Source of the DNA: Physcomitrium patens
Taxonomy: Eukaryota; Streptophyta; Bryopsida; Funariales; Funariaceae
Assembly (NCBI RefSeq): GCF_000002425.4
Contig: NC_037262.1
Span: 5,927,123-5,991,122 of the forward strand
Direction: 5' to 3'
Length of the DNA stretch: 64,000 nucleotides
Part shown: positions 22,308 to 35,257 of the stretch, piece by piece
Layout of the letters: every line of letters begins with the position of its first letter
Numbering within the stretch: the stretch's first letter is position 1
Notes under the pieces: model-generated
Told to the model about the DNA's origin: nothing
What the model saw: the letters and a program-made list of their open reading frames with translations, nothing else
The model's database searches: none
Translations under genes and position numbers: made by a program

Positions 22308-24240
22308 TTTTGTTTTTATTTCATTCTATCTTACTATACTAAAAATTGAAGAAAAGAAGAGATTCTTTTCAAGTAAAAGTTTAGAAATCTATACCAAACT
22401 AAGTCAAGCTATCTTTCACATTACAAAAAGAGAATCCAAAAGTACAAGTGTAGAACTAAAAAAAATCCTAAGCTTTACTAAAATGGCTAAATTACCATAG
22501 CCAAACAAAAGCTTATAATAATTTCTTTCTCTCTCAAAATTACTCATAAGACTTGACTTGACAAAAATATCAAGTCAAAGATTTTTCTCTACTTAAGTGT
22601 CTAAATCCTAGTTGACATTAATAAAGTTAACTAACAAAAACTATCAATAGTTGGAAAACTACTAATTAAACTAAATTACATATATTTGACAAGATTTGGT
22701 AGTCAATGCCATGTAACATGATAAAGAAGATAAATAAATATAAAATATATTTTTTTATTTCTTTAAAAAATAAATATTATATATATAATATATAATGTAA
22801 ATATAATTGATATATATTATATTATATGAAAATTCTTTGATATAAAATACTTAATAAAAATTATTATTTTTTCTTTTTTTAATTTTTTTTAATATAAATC
22901 ATTTAGTTTGTTATGATTTATATTGCTTTTATTGTCTATAGTTCTAAAATATCATTTTTTTATTTTTAAGATTTATTTCAGTATTTGTGTGTTAATATAT
23001 TGTGTAGAATATAATAGACCTTCATCTAATGTACAATGTATATGATATATTTTTAATATTTCAGTTGGATACATAAATCTTTTAGATCTTATAAGCATTT
23101 CTTCATCAAATTAATGAAATATTTAATTTCAATGTGAAGTGACACATTATTTGGTTATTTATTTATTTATACTTAAAGATCATTAGTATCTACAAGATTT
23201 ATTGGTAATTTATAATTAAAAAAATAATAATTTCTTCTAAATACTTCTTATTGTTGATGTATTTTAGATAATTTATTTATAATTTAGTATTTATGAATAC
23301 TTTACTATTATGTGTTAAGAATAATTTTTCTATTAGTTACAAATATATTAGAACTAGCCAATCATGTTACTTTGATAGACAACTAATTTAGAAAGAAATA
23401 ACATTTCTATTGTATAATCTATACAAGCCACAACATGTTTGTAAAGATACCTCTCATAGTTTTATGCATTCTATGTCCATGCATATAATCATTTATACAT
23501 ATACTTAATATATACTTCATTATAAGTATTATCCACATCATATTTGTCATCAAATTACAATTCACATTGTCTAAATCTTATTTTTTGTATTATTTATTAA
23601 AATCATCAATATGGACTTTTGTGTTTTGAATTTTTCCTACTCATAAAACTTTCTCAACATTATCTAATGTAGCAAAAAGTAAATTATTAGCTACTTTAAT
23701 GATATTTTTTCAAATTAAACATCAATTGGAATTGCCATGAGCATATTGGCATGTTATATCCTAAAATATATTTAACTGAAAAAAATTAGAAAAATTAAAG
23801 AAACACAATTGAATGCAAAATATATTATATGCTTGATAGTAAAATAAAAAATCATATTGACATATTTGTAAGCAATAATAACATATTCCAAATAGAATTT
23901 TGTTGATGTAAGATTCATCCTTCTATTATTTTTAATTGGCAAGTGCTAAATTATTTTATAATATTTCATGGCCAAAACAACTATGAGCAATAAGAAAAAC
24001 AAGTCTTTAAGTGCTTGCAATGAAACAAAGACAACATTGCTATTAAAATCTCTAAAAATAATGAATAGAAAAATTGAAGAGAAAATTCAAGCTCTCTATT
24101 TTATCATAAAACTTGAAATTTGACTGAAAATTTTAGACTAGTGTTAAACTTGCTTTACTTAATTTTATATCACATTATACTTGATTTACAATGTGAAATT
24201 AATGGTTAAATTGTTTCTAAAAATAGAAACACATGCCAAG
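21001..24240. other. AT-rich region without recognisable genes
   Basis: Very AT-rich throughout. It holds a 33-base T run at 22272-22304, TA-rich simple sequence near 22765-22830, and only short frames (21633-21833, 22303-22500) rich in Phe, Leu, Ile, Tyr and Lys as expected by chance in such DNA. No LTR ends, pol motifs or RNA genes could be supported. Confidence 0.55.
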
Positions 24241-25931
24241 TTATGCTCTGGAATCTTTTTCGGTGTCTAAAAGCAAAGATACCAACATTGAACAATGACA
24301 GTGACTTCTGTGCCATCCACAATAGTAGAATTCAAACCGTATGAGGGAGAAAGGCGACCATTTTAGGATTTGGTTGCGCCAGATGTGTGCCGGTGAAAGC
24401 GAGCTTCGTGTAGATGTTGCAATCCTCTTGTTAAGACATACAGAACAGAATGCAAACCCAGTTGTTTCAAGAGAAGAAGCTTTTGTTTTCTCCACAACTT
24501 GAGGCACATGGAGGCAAAGCTGAGGAATGCTGGTTTGCGAGATTCCAACAATAGACACTCGGCACCTTTTTGTGTATTCGGTCTACAAAAGAAAACCAAA
24601 GCTAACATTGCATCTGGGGTCTGATCAATGGCGCACCGAAGCTCCAGGGCTGCATAGAAAGTGCAACACACGCCTCCACAAGCTTGATCGTTCATCAGGG
24701 CTATAATTCTCGTGACCCACATGCCCTAGCGGATGAGAAAGATTTGCACCTGACATGTGATCATAAATGGTACAAAAAAGTACTGAAGCATTGATTGTTT
24801 CCTCCTACAAACGAGCAAAAGCACCTATCCATCTAGTCGATAAGGTGGTTCAAACAATTATGTGAAGGGAAGAAACGAACAAAGAAATCAATGAAGCAGT
24901 ACTGGTTCATGACAGCCATGAAAAGAACCAAAAATGTTTTCTTAAAGGCTTGGAATCAGTTTGTGTCAAGCTTGTTCAATTTTTGAACATACATTATAGA
25001 ATCTCTTGACAACAGAAATAGTGAGGATAAAATTGTGATGACTTGCTGGTATTGACCATGACTTGTAGGTGAGGCACCTCATGTTGCCTCAAAGGTAGTT
25101 ACATTTGTACATGCCAGTGGAATAAAACAGGTGAAAGCTTGCTGCTGCACAGTGCACACATGTAGCTCAGAAAGTGCCCAGTGAGCTACAACGTGAAGGG
25201 GCGTTAAGATTCCGCAAGAATATTTGACCTGAATTTGCGAAACAAGACCCAGTGAACTCGAAGAAACTGACTTAGCATTTAGTCAGCATCGCCGTGAAAA
25301 CGCCAAGTCAGTGGTCAGTCTGATTGCGCAGTCTACCCAGGTTTATAAAAGTCATGCCAAACCTTGTGGGGAAGTGCAAAAAAATCCAGCCAAATGCAAT
25401 AGTTCTCCGCGGTTATACTAAGATACAGTATGTGTGTATTTGAATCTGCGGTAGAGTGATCTGACATCACAAACTAAGATTAGTTACTGTAAAAAAGAAT
25501 TGTGCAATGGTATATTGAGCAATGACGGAATCGAACAGTGTCACATAGCAAGCATTTACAAGTCTGTTACGCGATGTAAGGAGAGGCAATGCTGACAGCT
25601 CACATGGTTAAGGCAAGACCTGATCATTTTACGCCGTGGTCGAAGAGCTTTGGCCGCAGTATTGGAATGTGGGACATATTTACGGCAGACTAAGCATTGG
25701 ACATGGTTCGAATTACCATTTATGGGCTCCGCAAAAGTTCATTGGGCCCCACACATACAGCAGAAGTGGGACTTGGAACAGGAATCGAAAGGGTGAAATA
25801 GAGCTAGTGAGAGAGATGTGGTTGGACCCAAAAATTGATTTTACTTGAATAAGCGGGAGAGAATGTCGCTGTCTAAGAGGCAAGTCGCTATAATTTGCAC
25901 CTATCGTGAAAATTGCTCACCTCCTGGTGTT

Positions 25932-25980
25932 CCGGCGCGCTGAGCGAGTCGCCAGACCAGCGACTGCTCATGTGCGCCGG
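25932..25980. other. Strong GC-rich hairpin
   Basis: A 49-base inverted repeat. CCGGCGC (25932-25938) pairs with GCGCCGG (25974-25980), TGAGC (25941-25945) with GCTCA (25966-25970), and AGTCGC (25947-25952) with GCGACT (25960-25965). This gives 18 base pairs with one bulged G, a GC/TGT internal loop and a 7-base loop. Role unknown: it could be a small-RNA precursor stem, a transcript structure or a remnant inverted repeat. Confidence 0.6.
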
Positions 25981-26419
25981 TGCGAGCTCTACCGTGTTCT
26001 ACCTACTTGTTGCCCATTGCTTGCGTTTTTTTTCTCTTGGTGAGGCTTATTCATTGCCGCGCGCGATCTCGATGGTGCCAATGCTGGACAGTAGAAGCTG
26101 TGTGTTGGATGGGAGGTGAGGAGACTGCAAGGACGTTGTGAGCTCGAGTGGGGTCCTCTCAATTAGTTTCCTTTGATGCCGTAGACTTGGTGCCTCAATG
26201 GCGCAGAGGGTGTCCAGTTCGTGGTCTATGGCCCAACTAAGCATGCGGTTGCAGCGAGTGGCGAAGACGAAGCAATGGGAGCTCTTCCAGCGGGTTATGC
26301 TGGTTATTGTTGTGATTATTTGGGTGGCAACGGTGATGACCACGGCGTTTATCCGTCTCTCTACTGGTATGTGAGAAATAGGCATTTACCGCGCTTCACA
26401 CTATTGAGAAAAATGCGAC

Positions 26420-26444
26420 GAGAGAGAGAGAGAGAGAGAGAGAG
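26420..26444. repeat. (GA)n microsatellite
   Basis: An uninterrupted GA dinucleotide run of 25 bases. GA/CT tracts are common in plant promoters and untranslated leaders, but no gene start could be tied to it. Confidence 0.9.
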
Positions 26445-29400
26445 CGATGCATGTGAGTAACCATATTTCGCCTGTTCATACTCATCTAGTAAGGTATGCC
26501 TGTTGTATAAACCGACAGAACATAGTATTGGGGTCAAGATTGCACCATCATTGTGCAATACAACCAAAAATTCCTGTGTGGAGAGAAGATAAGTAGGAAA
26601 TTATCGAGCTCGGGGTAGTCGAAGAATTGAACCTCGCCTGTCGAAACGTTGTGGCTCATGATTAACCCCGAAATGTCTTTTGATGCCGCTACGTTTGAGT
26701 AACTACCCGAGTCACTCCCTCACCTGATTCAGGCTTATGAGTCAGATGAAGACTGCAGAAAGTGCTCGCGTAGAAGGAATAAAAATATCCCTCCTTTTGT
26801 TTGTTTCATTGCTATAATCTATTTACAATCATGGTGGAGATTTAGAGTCAGTCCTGCATTCCAGTAACAATACTGAGTCCCTACCACATTCTGTTGAACT
26901 TTAAGTAACACGTCTCATTTCTTTCCGGTGTGGACTGTATTATTACTATGTCTCAAGTAGATAAATAGCTTTTGACACCATTTCTGGCTGTGCAGATTCT
27001 GAAATCGATACAAACCTCTCAAGCTCGTCCGATTCAACCAGTCCTCTGTTCCACGCGAGGAAACTTGCATCATGGTATTTAATATTAGGACAATGTGCTG
27101 CGTATCAGTGTTGTATATTAGTTTAGTGTAGAAGTACATCAGTGTGGTATATCGCTTTTAAACATCTTAGGTGTAATTACGCTGTTGAGTAACTTCAGAA
27201 GCGGCTTACCAACGTGATTGTTGTCGGTGCTTGCAGGATCGAAGGGTGATGGACCTGCTCAGATGACCCTCAGACATTTAGTAAACTCCATACAATCAAT
27301 GCATCCTGAAGTCTTCTGTTCTTCCGATTCACCTTCCTTTCTTCCCTTTTTTCAACGGAAACGCTCACCTTCTCGTCTTGGTTCGGAAGATCTGCTGAAA
27401 CTGCGCAAATAGCAAATTCTCCAGTCGATGGCAGCGGAATTCCTGGGCAACGTGAACGAGCATGGGAGTTCATAAAGCTAAATCTCCGACTTGTTAGATA
27501 AGTGAAAGAACCATCATATCATAGGTTTGAGCTTCGATGTAAATTTATTATAGTTTCTTCATGTAGCGATTGCGCTACAGCGGCGAAGTGCAGTAGGAAT
27601 ACACCACATGTTTATGAACAGATAAAGCCAATTTAGAACAGTTCATATGTTGCAACCTCTGAGTGTCGCAGGTACAAACTATTTCATTTAAAATATAGGA
27701 CTTGACACTGAAATGTGTTATCGTCAGACGTTACTTGCCCTACGTCCTTGTGTAACTATTCCCCAAGCATCACGATTGAACACACCTTCCTCAGGATTCT
27801 GTCTTGACGATTCAGATGTTATCAGAACTTAAATTGCCAAAATGAGATCTATAAACTGAGTACAATTGCTATGAACATACAAAAAGTGTTGCAAAGGTTT
27901 ATCAGATCTGAGCAACTGAGTCGTTGCAGCATTTTTCTTGAATGACAAAGACCAGCGTCTTCAGCGTGCACCCAACAAGTCATTTGATGTAGAGACGCAT
28001 GACATAAGAGACCTTCAGGTGGCATGATATGCGGCAAAACTACACCTCCACTTTCTACTTAGTTTTCACGTCTGAATTAGAATCTAAGAGGACACGAATC
28101 CTAGAGAAAGATTTCACATCGATGAGGCGAAGAGGTTGGGGATACCATCCTTTTCAAAGTGTCTTCAAAGATCTGGTCACGGGACTTCGCTGCCCCCACA
28201 CTGAAATGACGGTTGCCACAATCATCGGCATCGAGGAGCTTCATTACAAGGCATGAATATGTTCAGAACCCATCTGTGGAATATTACACAAAGCAACTTG
28301 CAACTCATTCGGAAGTCCAAGTAGCAGCTGTGACTCGCTAATTTACTGTCGCATTGATCAAACCTCCTACGCCACCTGGAAATGAAGATCTTTCAGAAAT
28401 AATTATCCACAGTTAAGTCTTAACCAAGGCGAGCCACAACACTTAAAATAGATTTTAAAAAATTAAATTAAAAAAATGAACAAAGGAATAAACAGTGAAA
28501 CATGGAACGTGTCACGTCGCAAGCATATCAATCCTCGTCATTCTATCTAAGCATAATGGTTTTCCTGAACAACCTTCTGGCCAGAAACAAAGACTCTCAA
28601 AAAAATGACTCGAAGCGCATGTCATTAATACGGGAATGTTCTCCCTTGAGACGAAACAAATGTTGGCTCATTCCAACACGATTATACACATTATGCCTTC
28701 AATGGAATCGGGATTACGTCACATCAATTTAGTCTTTGTGCAACCAATGGATGAGAATGAGTGTGTGCACATAAATAGGAAGTTCACGATTTGTGGTTTT
28801 TTTGAAAGGTCGTGGCGAGGACTTGAAGAAGCCGAATGAAAGGAAGTTATAGCAAGCAGCTCAAGACGGTTTGGTCTGGTTTTCAAAGTCTGGGTTAAGA
28901 ATACCAGCACGAGACAATCGTCTATCACGAATCAAAACCTATCATGCTTTGAAAGACTGCAGCAAGTACACAATGATGTCAGAAAACTGAAAACTCTTGA
29001 AGAACATATCAGAACAAAATCCACTATACAAGCACAATCGTGATGTAACCAGGGTTTGACAAAGCGAAAAACTCATGAATATTCACTATATCCACTATGA
29101 AATAACAAGTTGCGAGCACAAATGCATGCAGCTTCAACCGTCTCCTGGCTCCACCATCGTCATTGCTATCGGAACTCAAATTTTCAACTGTTTGAGTAAT
29201 TTAGGGAAATTATCTGCGAAGAAGGTCAAAGTTAGATAAACACTGCACATATTGTCCACGTAAGTTGATACAAAAGTCTATTTCAACAAATCGCAATGAA
29301 ATCTTTTAGAAACATCGTTGAAGAGCAAAACTAAATACCAGATTAACTACAGTAAGAGTATCACGTTCAATAACCAGTCAAAGAATTAATGAAAAGACTC

Positions 29401-30077
29401 AGAGTATAAAGAGCACTTCAATACACATTGAGCCTCATATTTAGTCGAATGCAATACATCCTACGATTGATTTCTGTTAGATGATAATGACATATTTTCT
29501 GATAATGCATTACATCGTACTTGCGAGGAGATCATTTGAAATGATTTTCTTCTGCACAGATATGCAAGCGTCACAGAAAGTGCAGTTCATCTTCAGAAAC
29601 AATCTGCAGGGTTGAAAATACCAAATATTGTGCATTTCAATTCGAAGAAATTACTTCATATTTGAGCAAGTCCTTAACCCCAACTGTCAATTGAGAAAAA
29701 CAATTCTGGATATTGGCCTGTAGAACATCAATTAATGTTAACTTCGCTATGGCATCAACAACAAAGACTAACTGGAGGTCACTCCTATGATGCCCTCCAA
29801 AATATAGAAGTGATCGCCCACCTAAAAACAGTCTGATGAGCGGTAGGAAGCAGTCACTAGAATGCTTAAAGATTACCATATTGTAGGTTCATAACAACCA
29901 CCAATTAGCCTTAATGAGTCTTAGCATTGTCGATGTCATTTACGTATTAGAGCTTTGCAAAAGATTCCAGAAAAATGCTTGAAATGATTACCAACCTCTG
30001 TAAATAGAGAGTTTCCATTCTCCTGCGCTTTTTACATAATCTCGAAGGCGTAAGAGATTGCAGTGATGCTGAGAAGT

Positions 30078-31932
30078 CTACGATTCCGACCCTTGAGAAG
30101 TTCGTTGTCCGATCCATGTCTCTATCATCTTTTGAGAGTGTAAACCCTGATCTGCAGGAACAAGGTGGCCAGCTCCCAGAACTACGACGTGTGACAAGGT
30201 CTAATAAGTTCGCCAATACCCTGCCACTACGTCATTCACACGCCATATAGTCCTCGGAGTTGCTAGATAAGACTGAGCCCTTCCCATGTCAACGTGCTCA
30301 TCCATTCCTCGTTACAATCAACTCCATCTTTGATATCAAACATTCCTGAATAAAAAAGAATCGGAATGTGAGGAAGTAGTTCATCAACCATCCATCTGAC
30401 ACTGCGCATCACATCAGGCGCCATTGCTGCTCGGACTCTTGGATTACACGACACCCACTGAGCTCCTTCATCTGCAGATAACGCCTCTTTCACCTTCTTC
30501 TGGTTCAGAAAAGTTTCCAAAAAATCAGATCCATCGTTGGCGCAGTGGTAGGGCACGGACCTCCTTACGTCAAGAGGTGTCGCAAGACCTGTAGACATAA
30601 GAGGTACAGAAGTTTTAATACTTCCACTTTCAGTAGAGGCTACAAACCAGAATTATTTTCTTGTAGAATGTCATAATTTGTTAGGTAACGGAAAAAAAGA
30701 GCTGAATTCTGGCTAGTAAGACTTCGCAATCATCCCACAAAGGTGGTGCGCAGCAGTCAAAGATGAGAGGATAAAGCAGATACCAATAACATTTGTGATC
30801 CAGTCCACAAGGGCTGTTCGTGCAATGTGTGCGCCGTGCCAATCTTCCTTCTCAATCAAAGCAACCACCTCCTCGGCCAACTGATCTACATGACCCTTTT
30901 GCATCCGATCAATCAATCCGAAGTTCTAAGCATTATCCTCGTGTGTTCGCACCTGCAATAGAATGTGTGCATGCAACAGAAGCAGTTCAAGATCATTCTC
31001 TTACTCTGGAATCTCTTAAAAACCAAGGAACCCTACAGCCAACTTCTCGAAAATATCATGCGGTTTTTATGCTTGAGAATGAAAACCAATGAGCATTCAT
31101 CTGTGAAGGAATCAAATTGTGTTGAGAAGAATTGAGAGGTATTGCGTACTTGGACAACTGGATGTGTGAGACCATTTCCAATAAATAATCAATCCAGACG
31201 AAATGAAATCTTATTCTGTTCCGAGCGCTGAAGGGTGGACATTGAAGCTGGGCCACGCATTTTGAGCATAATATAGTACCCCAATTCAGGCACATACTTC
31301 CCTCCATAGCTTTCACCCCCGACGAAAAAAGGCCGCAATTGGTAGGGTGAATTCAATTGGAAAAATTCAGTCAGAAGGGTGAAAAGGTGCACAACAACGT
31401 GCTCTTGATCCACGGGGATGTCGTCGTCCTTCTCCGCAATGCTGAATCCTGTTCCGACGGGATTGTCAACGAATAGTAATGCATATCTGGTATTCCATGT
31501 GTAGTTGTTCTTGTGCAATTGCATGTCGGACCCAATTTGCCAAGGACCAAACTCGTAAAAGTTCCCAGTCATGCTCGAACAACGAGGACCACCTTGCAAC
31601 CACAAGATGATGGGAACATCTTGAGGAGAGTCTTCGGGGACGAGCGCTTCATAGAAAGCATAAAACATACGCGCTTGGGACGAAACATTCACCACAATGT
31701 AGCCGGATTGTGTGGATAGAGCTGCTTGGGGAAAATCGTTCGTGAGGACATCCCCTGGTTTGCCATGGAGATTGGAACTCACGAACCCATTTATTGCAAG
31801 CAGGCAAGGAATCACTCCCAGCCACATCAAGGAGAGAGAAAACTTCTTATCCAAAGCGAATCTGTGACACAATCGTTGAAAGATAATTGAATTAGGGCTT
31901 CTGGCTTCCGTCGACATAGTCCACTGTGACAT
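30078..31932 (-). pseudogene. Serine carboxypeptidase-like (S10, SCPL50-type) pseudogene
   Basis: The minus-strand exon plan is 31932-31150, 30952-30784 and 30588-30078. Introns are 197 and 195 bp with GT-AG borders, and phases match across both joins. The protein starts with a hydrophobic segment (FSLSLMWLGVIPCLLAINGF; secretory signal). It then has ILWLQGGPRCSSMTGNFYEF (oxyanion region), GGESYGGKYVPE (nucleophile Ser, codon 31309-31311), IGNGLTHPVVQV, SGMFDIKDGVD (catalytic Asp, 30335-30337) and VVVLGAGHLVPADQ (catalytic His, 30165-30167). Such enzymes act in the vacuole or apoplast as peptidases or acyltransferases. Lesions: TGA at 31189-31191 just before FIGNGL; TAG at 30926-30928 after EDNA; a one-base loss in a G run near 30278-30280, after the tryptophan of WEG; TAG at 30201-30203 between the Asp and His segments; and GGPGCSS changed to GGPRCSS (31582-31584). 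Four truncating changes make an active product very unlikely. Sequencing error could explain one but hardly all. Confidence 0.88.
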
Positions 31933-33447
31933 TCTTCAAGCAAGTGATTGTGCTATAGCATCAGTAATGCAAGTGTAGCGATGTAAAGCATATTTGATAG
32001 AAGAGATTGTAAAGGTTAGAATGGTTCGCAGTAACTTGAGTGTCTGTTGAAGTAACGAGTCCACCAACTCTCTCACTGGTTTGGTCCTGAATAACCAATT
32101 TGATCAGCAGGAATAACTACGAACAATTACTTCGATTATTACGAATTGTTACAACACGCTTCCACTCTCTGCATCGCATCTTCGGTGAGCTCTCTTCATG
32201 CATGTGGGACCTCTGAGGTCACTGCCACATGACCATTGTCATGAGTTTCTCACTATACAATTCTGTTCTCTTGGTGTCTAATAATATTTGGGCACTAGTA
32301 CCAGGGGACGCGTCGAATTGAGAGGCTCTAGAAAAAAGACTCTCACAAACGCACAGAATTCTACACGATACAACCTCACCAAAACATCCCACTGCTCTTC
32401 GTGTGACCAGACCTTTGGTGTTGAATGCGGCGATGGGAGCGGGTTCTTCGTACAAAGATTTTAGACTGCTTAAGCTCCAAAAGGTTAGAGCGAACGGAAT
32501 GGAAGGTGATGTCCGACACTCACAACAGAATCCACCATTCTCAAGTTGAGCGAAGTCATTATTTGCTAGAAGACTCCACGCATCCGTTCACAGTTGTCAT
32601 CGGACCGCATCAAAATTAGTCACCAGGCAATTGGAGATTGTGAAGAAAGTCATTGAACCTAGCATTCATCAGAAAATGCCAAAACATCGAGGCTGATAAT
32701 CTAAGGATGCCGACGAATGAGATATTTTCAAAACCATTCGGATGGATGTTCTTATCTTTTAAAACATGAGAACTTGGTCGTGCTTTTCGTCCTTCAACCC
32801 ACGAGTTCAAGGTTGTTAGAGATAGGATGCACATAAACTTAAGTTATTTTGAAGGATCAATACAATGTGTGAAAACTAAACCTACAAGTGTAGGTACAGA
32901 TTTTACAACATTTAAAAAATAAATAATTAATTAAATTATAACGTTTAAAGAAAATTTATTATACTTATTAAAAGTTACATGTATTTATCAATCATTAATT
33001 TCACAAGATCAATACTTTACATATTTTAAATTGCACTTGATATCTTACAAATCTGACATATTGGAATGGCAATGGTTTTATATTTTCTAGGACAGAAGAA
33101 AAAAAAAAATCAAACAAACAAAAAACAAAAAACAAAAATTAAATAATCTGAAATTAATGTTCTAATTTTATCTACTCTTATTTTAGAATTGAAAGAGCTC
33201 TATTTTAGCCTTGCCAACAAACATTGTAATCAAGCACTATCTAAATCTTTGTTGCAAATAGATAGTTCTATTCTTTTATTTGGTATTTTTAACTTATTTT
33301 CATAATTCACTTTCTAAAAATATTACCAAAATATAATGTATGTATATATATATGTAAAGAAAGAGAGCATTTTGATAATATTTTTAGAAAAAGAATTATA
33401 AAAATAAATTAAAAATACCAAATACGAGACTAGAACTATTAAAAGGT
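31933..33447. other. Upstream region of the carboxypeptidase-like pseudogene, fading into AT-rich DNA
   Basis: 31933-32850 has gene-like composition and presumably held the promoter and leader of the minus-strand pseudogene. Short frames at 32219-32455, 32425-32619 and 32616-32834 overlap one another and are not recognised. From about 32870 the DNA turns AT-rich, with A-rich and TA-rich simple tracts (33100-33140, 33341-33354), up to the truncated LTR of copy 5. Confidence 0.5.
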
Positions 33448-33668
33448 TAATACATACTTGTGTCATTCAAAAAAAAAAGACTCATTCAAAGATGGTAATA
33501 TATTGAACTAGAATGGCTATTGCTAAAGACAAAAAGACTAGAAAGTCTTGAAACAAGACTAACAATTAGAAAGAAATTGATAAGAATGAAGAAGGCTTCA
33601 CTCTTTCCTTTATATATAGTGTTAAACTAGGAGCTATGTGGCAATGTTCTAAACAACCTCTAATACAT

Positions 33669-35257
33669 TGTTGTATGGCGTGCTTTTCTATCTAAGAATA
33701 TACTGAGTATTTTGCTATAGAAATTTTAGCTTTAACTTATTGCATAAGTTCCAATAAGTGATGTTCTCTTATTATAGAGGCTAAAAAATATAATAATATC
33801 TAAAGATATTCTATTGATAAAATACTTTTATATTTAAGAAGTTTTATACATAAGGCTTTTTAAAGCATCTAAAAATGCCCTAACATCCTTTGCTACACCA
33901 AATCATAACTTTCTATTGTAAGTTTGATTTTCCATAAGTTCAAAGAAAATCCATAATCTTCTTACAAATATCCATCTTTATATCATAATTTTACCATAGC
34001 TTCATATTTCTATCTTTAATTTATATATATATATATATATATATATAAAATCTTGACTCTCAAAAATCTCTTTACTTTGCATAAAATGCCCAAATTGTAG
34101 CAAAACCCATCCAAAACATTTTTCTTCCACAAAGAATTTTTTTTCTTTCAACTTTAGAAATTCATATTTCTTAATCTAACTATTGAATTTTTTTCAAATT
34201 TTTAGATAATGTAAAATTTATCCTTGTGCTTTACCACAAAAAAATAAACCATAAATCTATTACAGATAGCCTAACATCTTAGAAACCCTAGCATGTACTT
34301 TAAACCCTAATTTACAAGCACCCAAATACTATTTTTCCAATATCTCAAAAATCCAAACTTTGAATGCTAAAAAATTTGTGAATAAAATTTATTAATATAA
34401 TAATACATATTTTTAGAAATTTTTAGCTAAAATCTTATCAAATTGCTCAAGATATAGATCAAAACACAACCACTAATAAATTGGTTCATTCATTGCCCTT
34501 AGATTGTAAGCACTAATTTTAATTTCGTATAACTCCTTTATTCTAACTTAAAATTCATCAATTAATACATATTAAGTATAGTCAAAAAAGTGTTCTTTCT
34601 AATCTTAGTTGCCGATCCTTCATTGCAATCTAAACTCGCACGATATGTCCACAAGAGTAACAATGGATACAAAATCTACACCTTAACTTTCAATGCCTAT
34701 ATTTTTTTCATAAAAGTTCAAAATCATCCAAAATTTGTACCAAAACTATAGCCAAAAACCTAAATTCTCTGATCCTAGCCTCTTAAGTTTAAATTTCCTC
34801 AAAAGAATAATCCTAATTCCTAATAAGGCCTCAAGCAACTTCCTTGCAGTCCATTGGGCATGCCTTTTGGCCAATAGCAATAGAGATTTTCATCATCCAT
34901 TTTCATTCATCCATGCAAATGTCATAATTACTCTTTTTACTATCAAAATCCCTCTTCAATATTTTTTCATATAATATTTACATAATATATGCTCTAAATA
35001 TCAAATAATTTAAAAAAAAAAAAATCAAGAATCATCAATGTCTAATAAAGGTAATTTCAAATATATAGAACTATTATCAATATAAAATCAACTTTAATAA
35101 TAGCCTTTTTAAGCTAACCATTTTAAAGTGGTAATCTAACCATATTTTGTAACTAACTAAAATCTAATAATGTGGCTCTTATCATATTATATAGTAAATT
35201 ATACATTAAATATTTATATGTATTATTTTCACATAGTAGCCAAATTACAATATGATA
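33669..35257 (+). mobile_element. Solo LTR of family D inside the 3' LTR of copy 5
   Basis: 1,589 bp from TGTTGTATGGCG (ancestral TGTCG) to CAATATGATA (ancestral ATGACA). This is the longest family D example of this subtype in the window and shows the segment missing from the copy at 11166. ACAT occurs at both flanks (33665-33668 and 35258-35261), fitting a 4-5 bp target duplication. A TA microsatellite lies at about 34023-34048. No coding region; the plus frame 34735-34974 is a chance opening. Confidence 0.75.

Larger units (their letters stand above)
24241..30077. other. Gene-island DNA with no gene I can support
   Basis: From 24240 the base composition shifts abruptly to gene-like GC. The longest frame is a minus 119-codon one at 24363-24722, beginning MWVTRIIALMNDQACGGVCC; it overlaps another frame and has no recognisable domain. 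Other frames (25636-25848 plus, 26047-26385 minus, 26221-26460 plus, 28029-28256 plus) are short and mutually overlapping. They could be exons, untranslated regions or promoter DNA of the carboxypeptidase-like gene or of a lost neighbour. No retroelement motif was seen, in contrast to both flanks. Confidence 0.4.

Noticed and set aside
23100..23720. Possible copia-type pol remnant
   Set aside because: No motif of copia reverse transcriptase, RNase H or integrase could be read on either strand.
24363..24722. 119-codon minus frame as a possible gene
   Set aside because: No recognisable domain, another frame of similar length overlaps it, and no splice context could be worked out; kept only as a mention.
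26610..26660. tRNA-like B-box (GGTTCAATTCTTC on the minus strand)
   Set aside because: The T-stem does not pair and no A-box or cloverleaf could be drawn around it.
34735..34974. 79-codon plus frame as a gene
   Set aside because: It lies wholly inside a family D LTR, and the aligned region in other D copies is not open.
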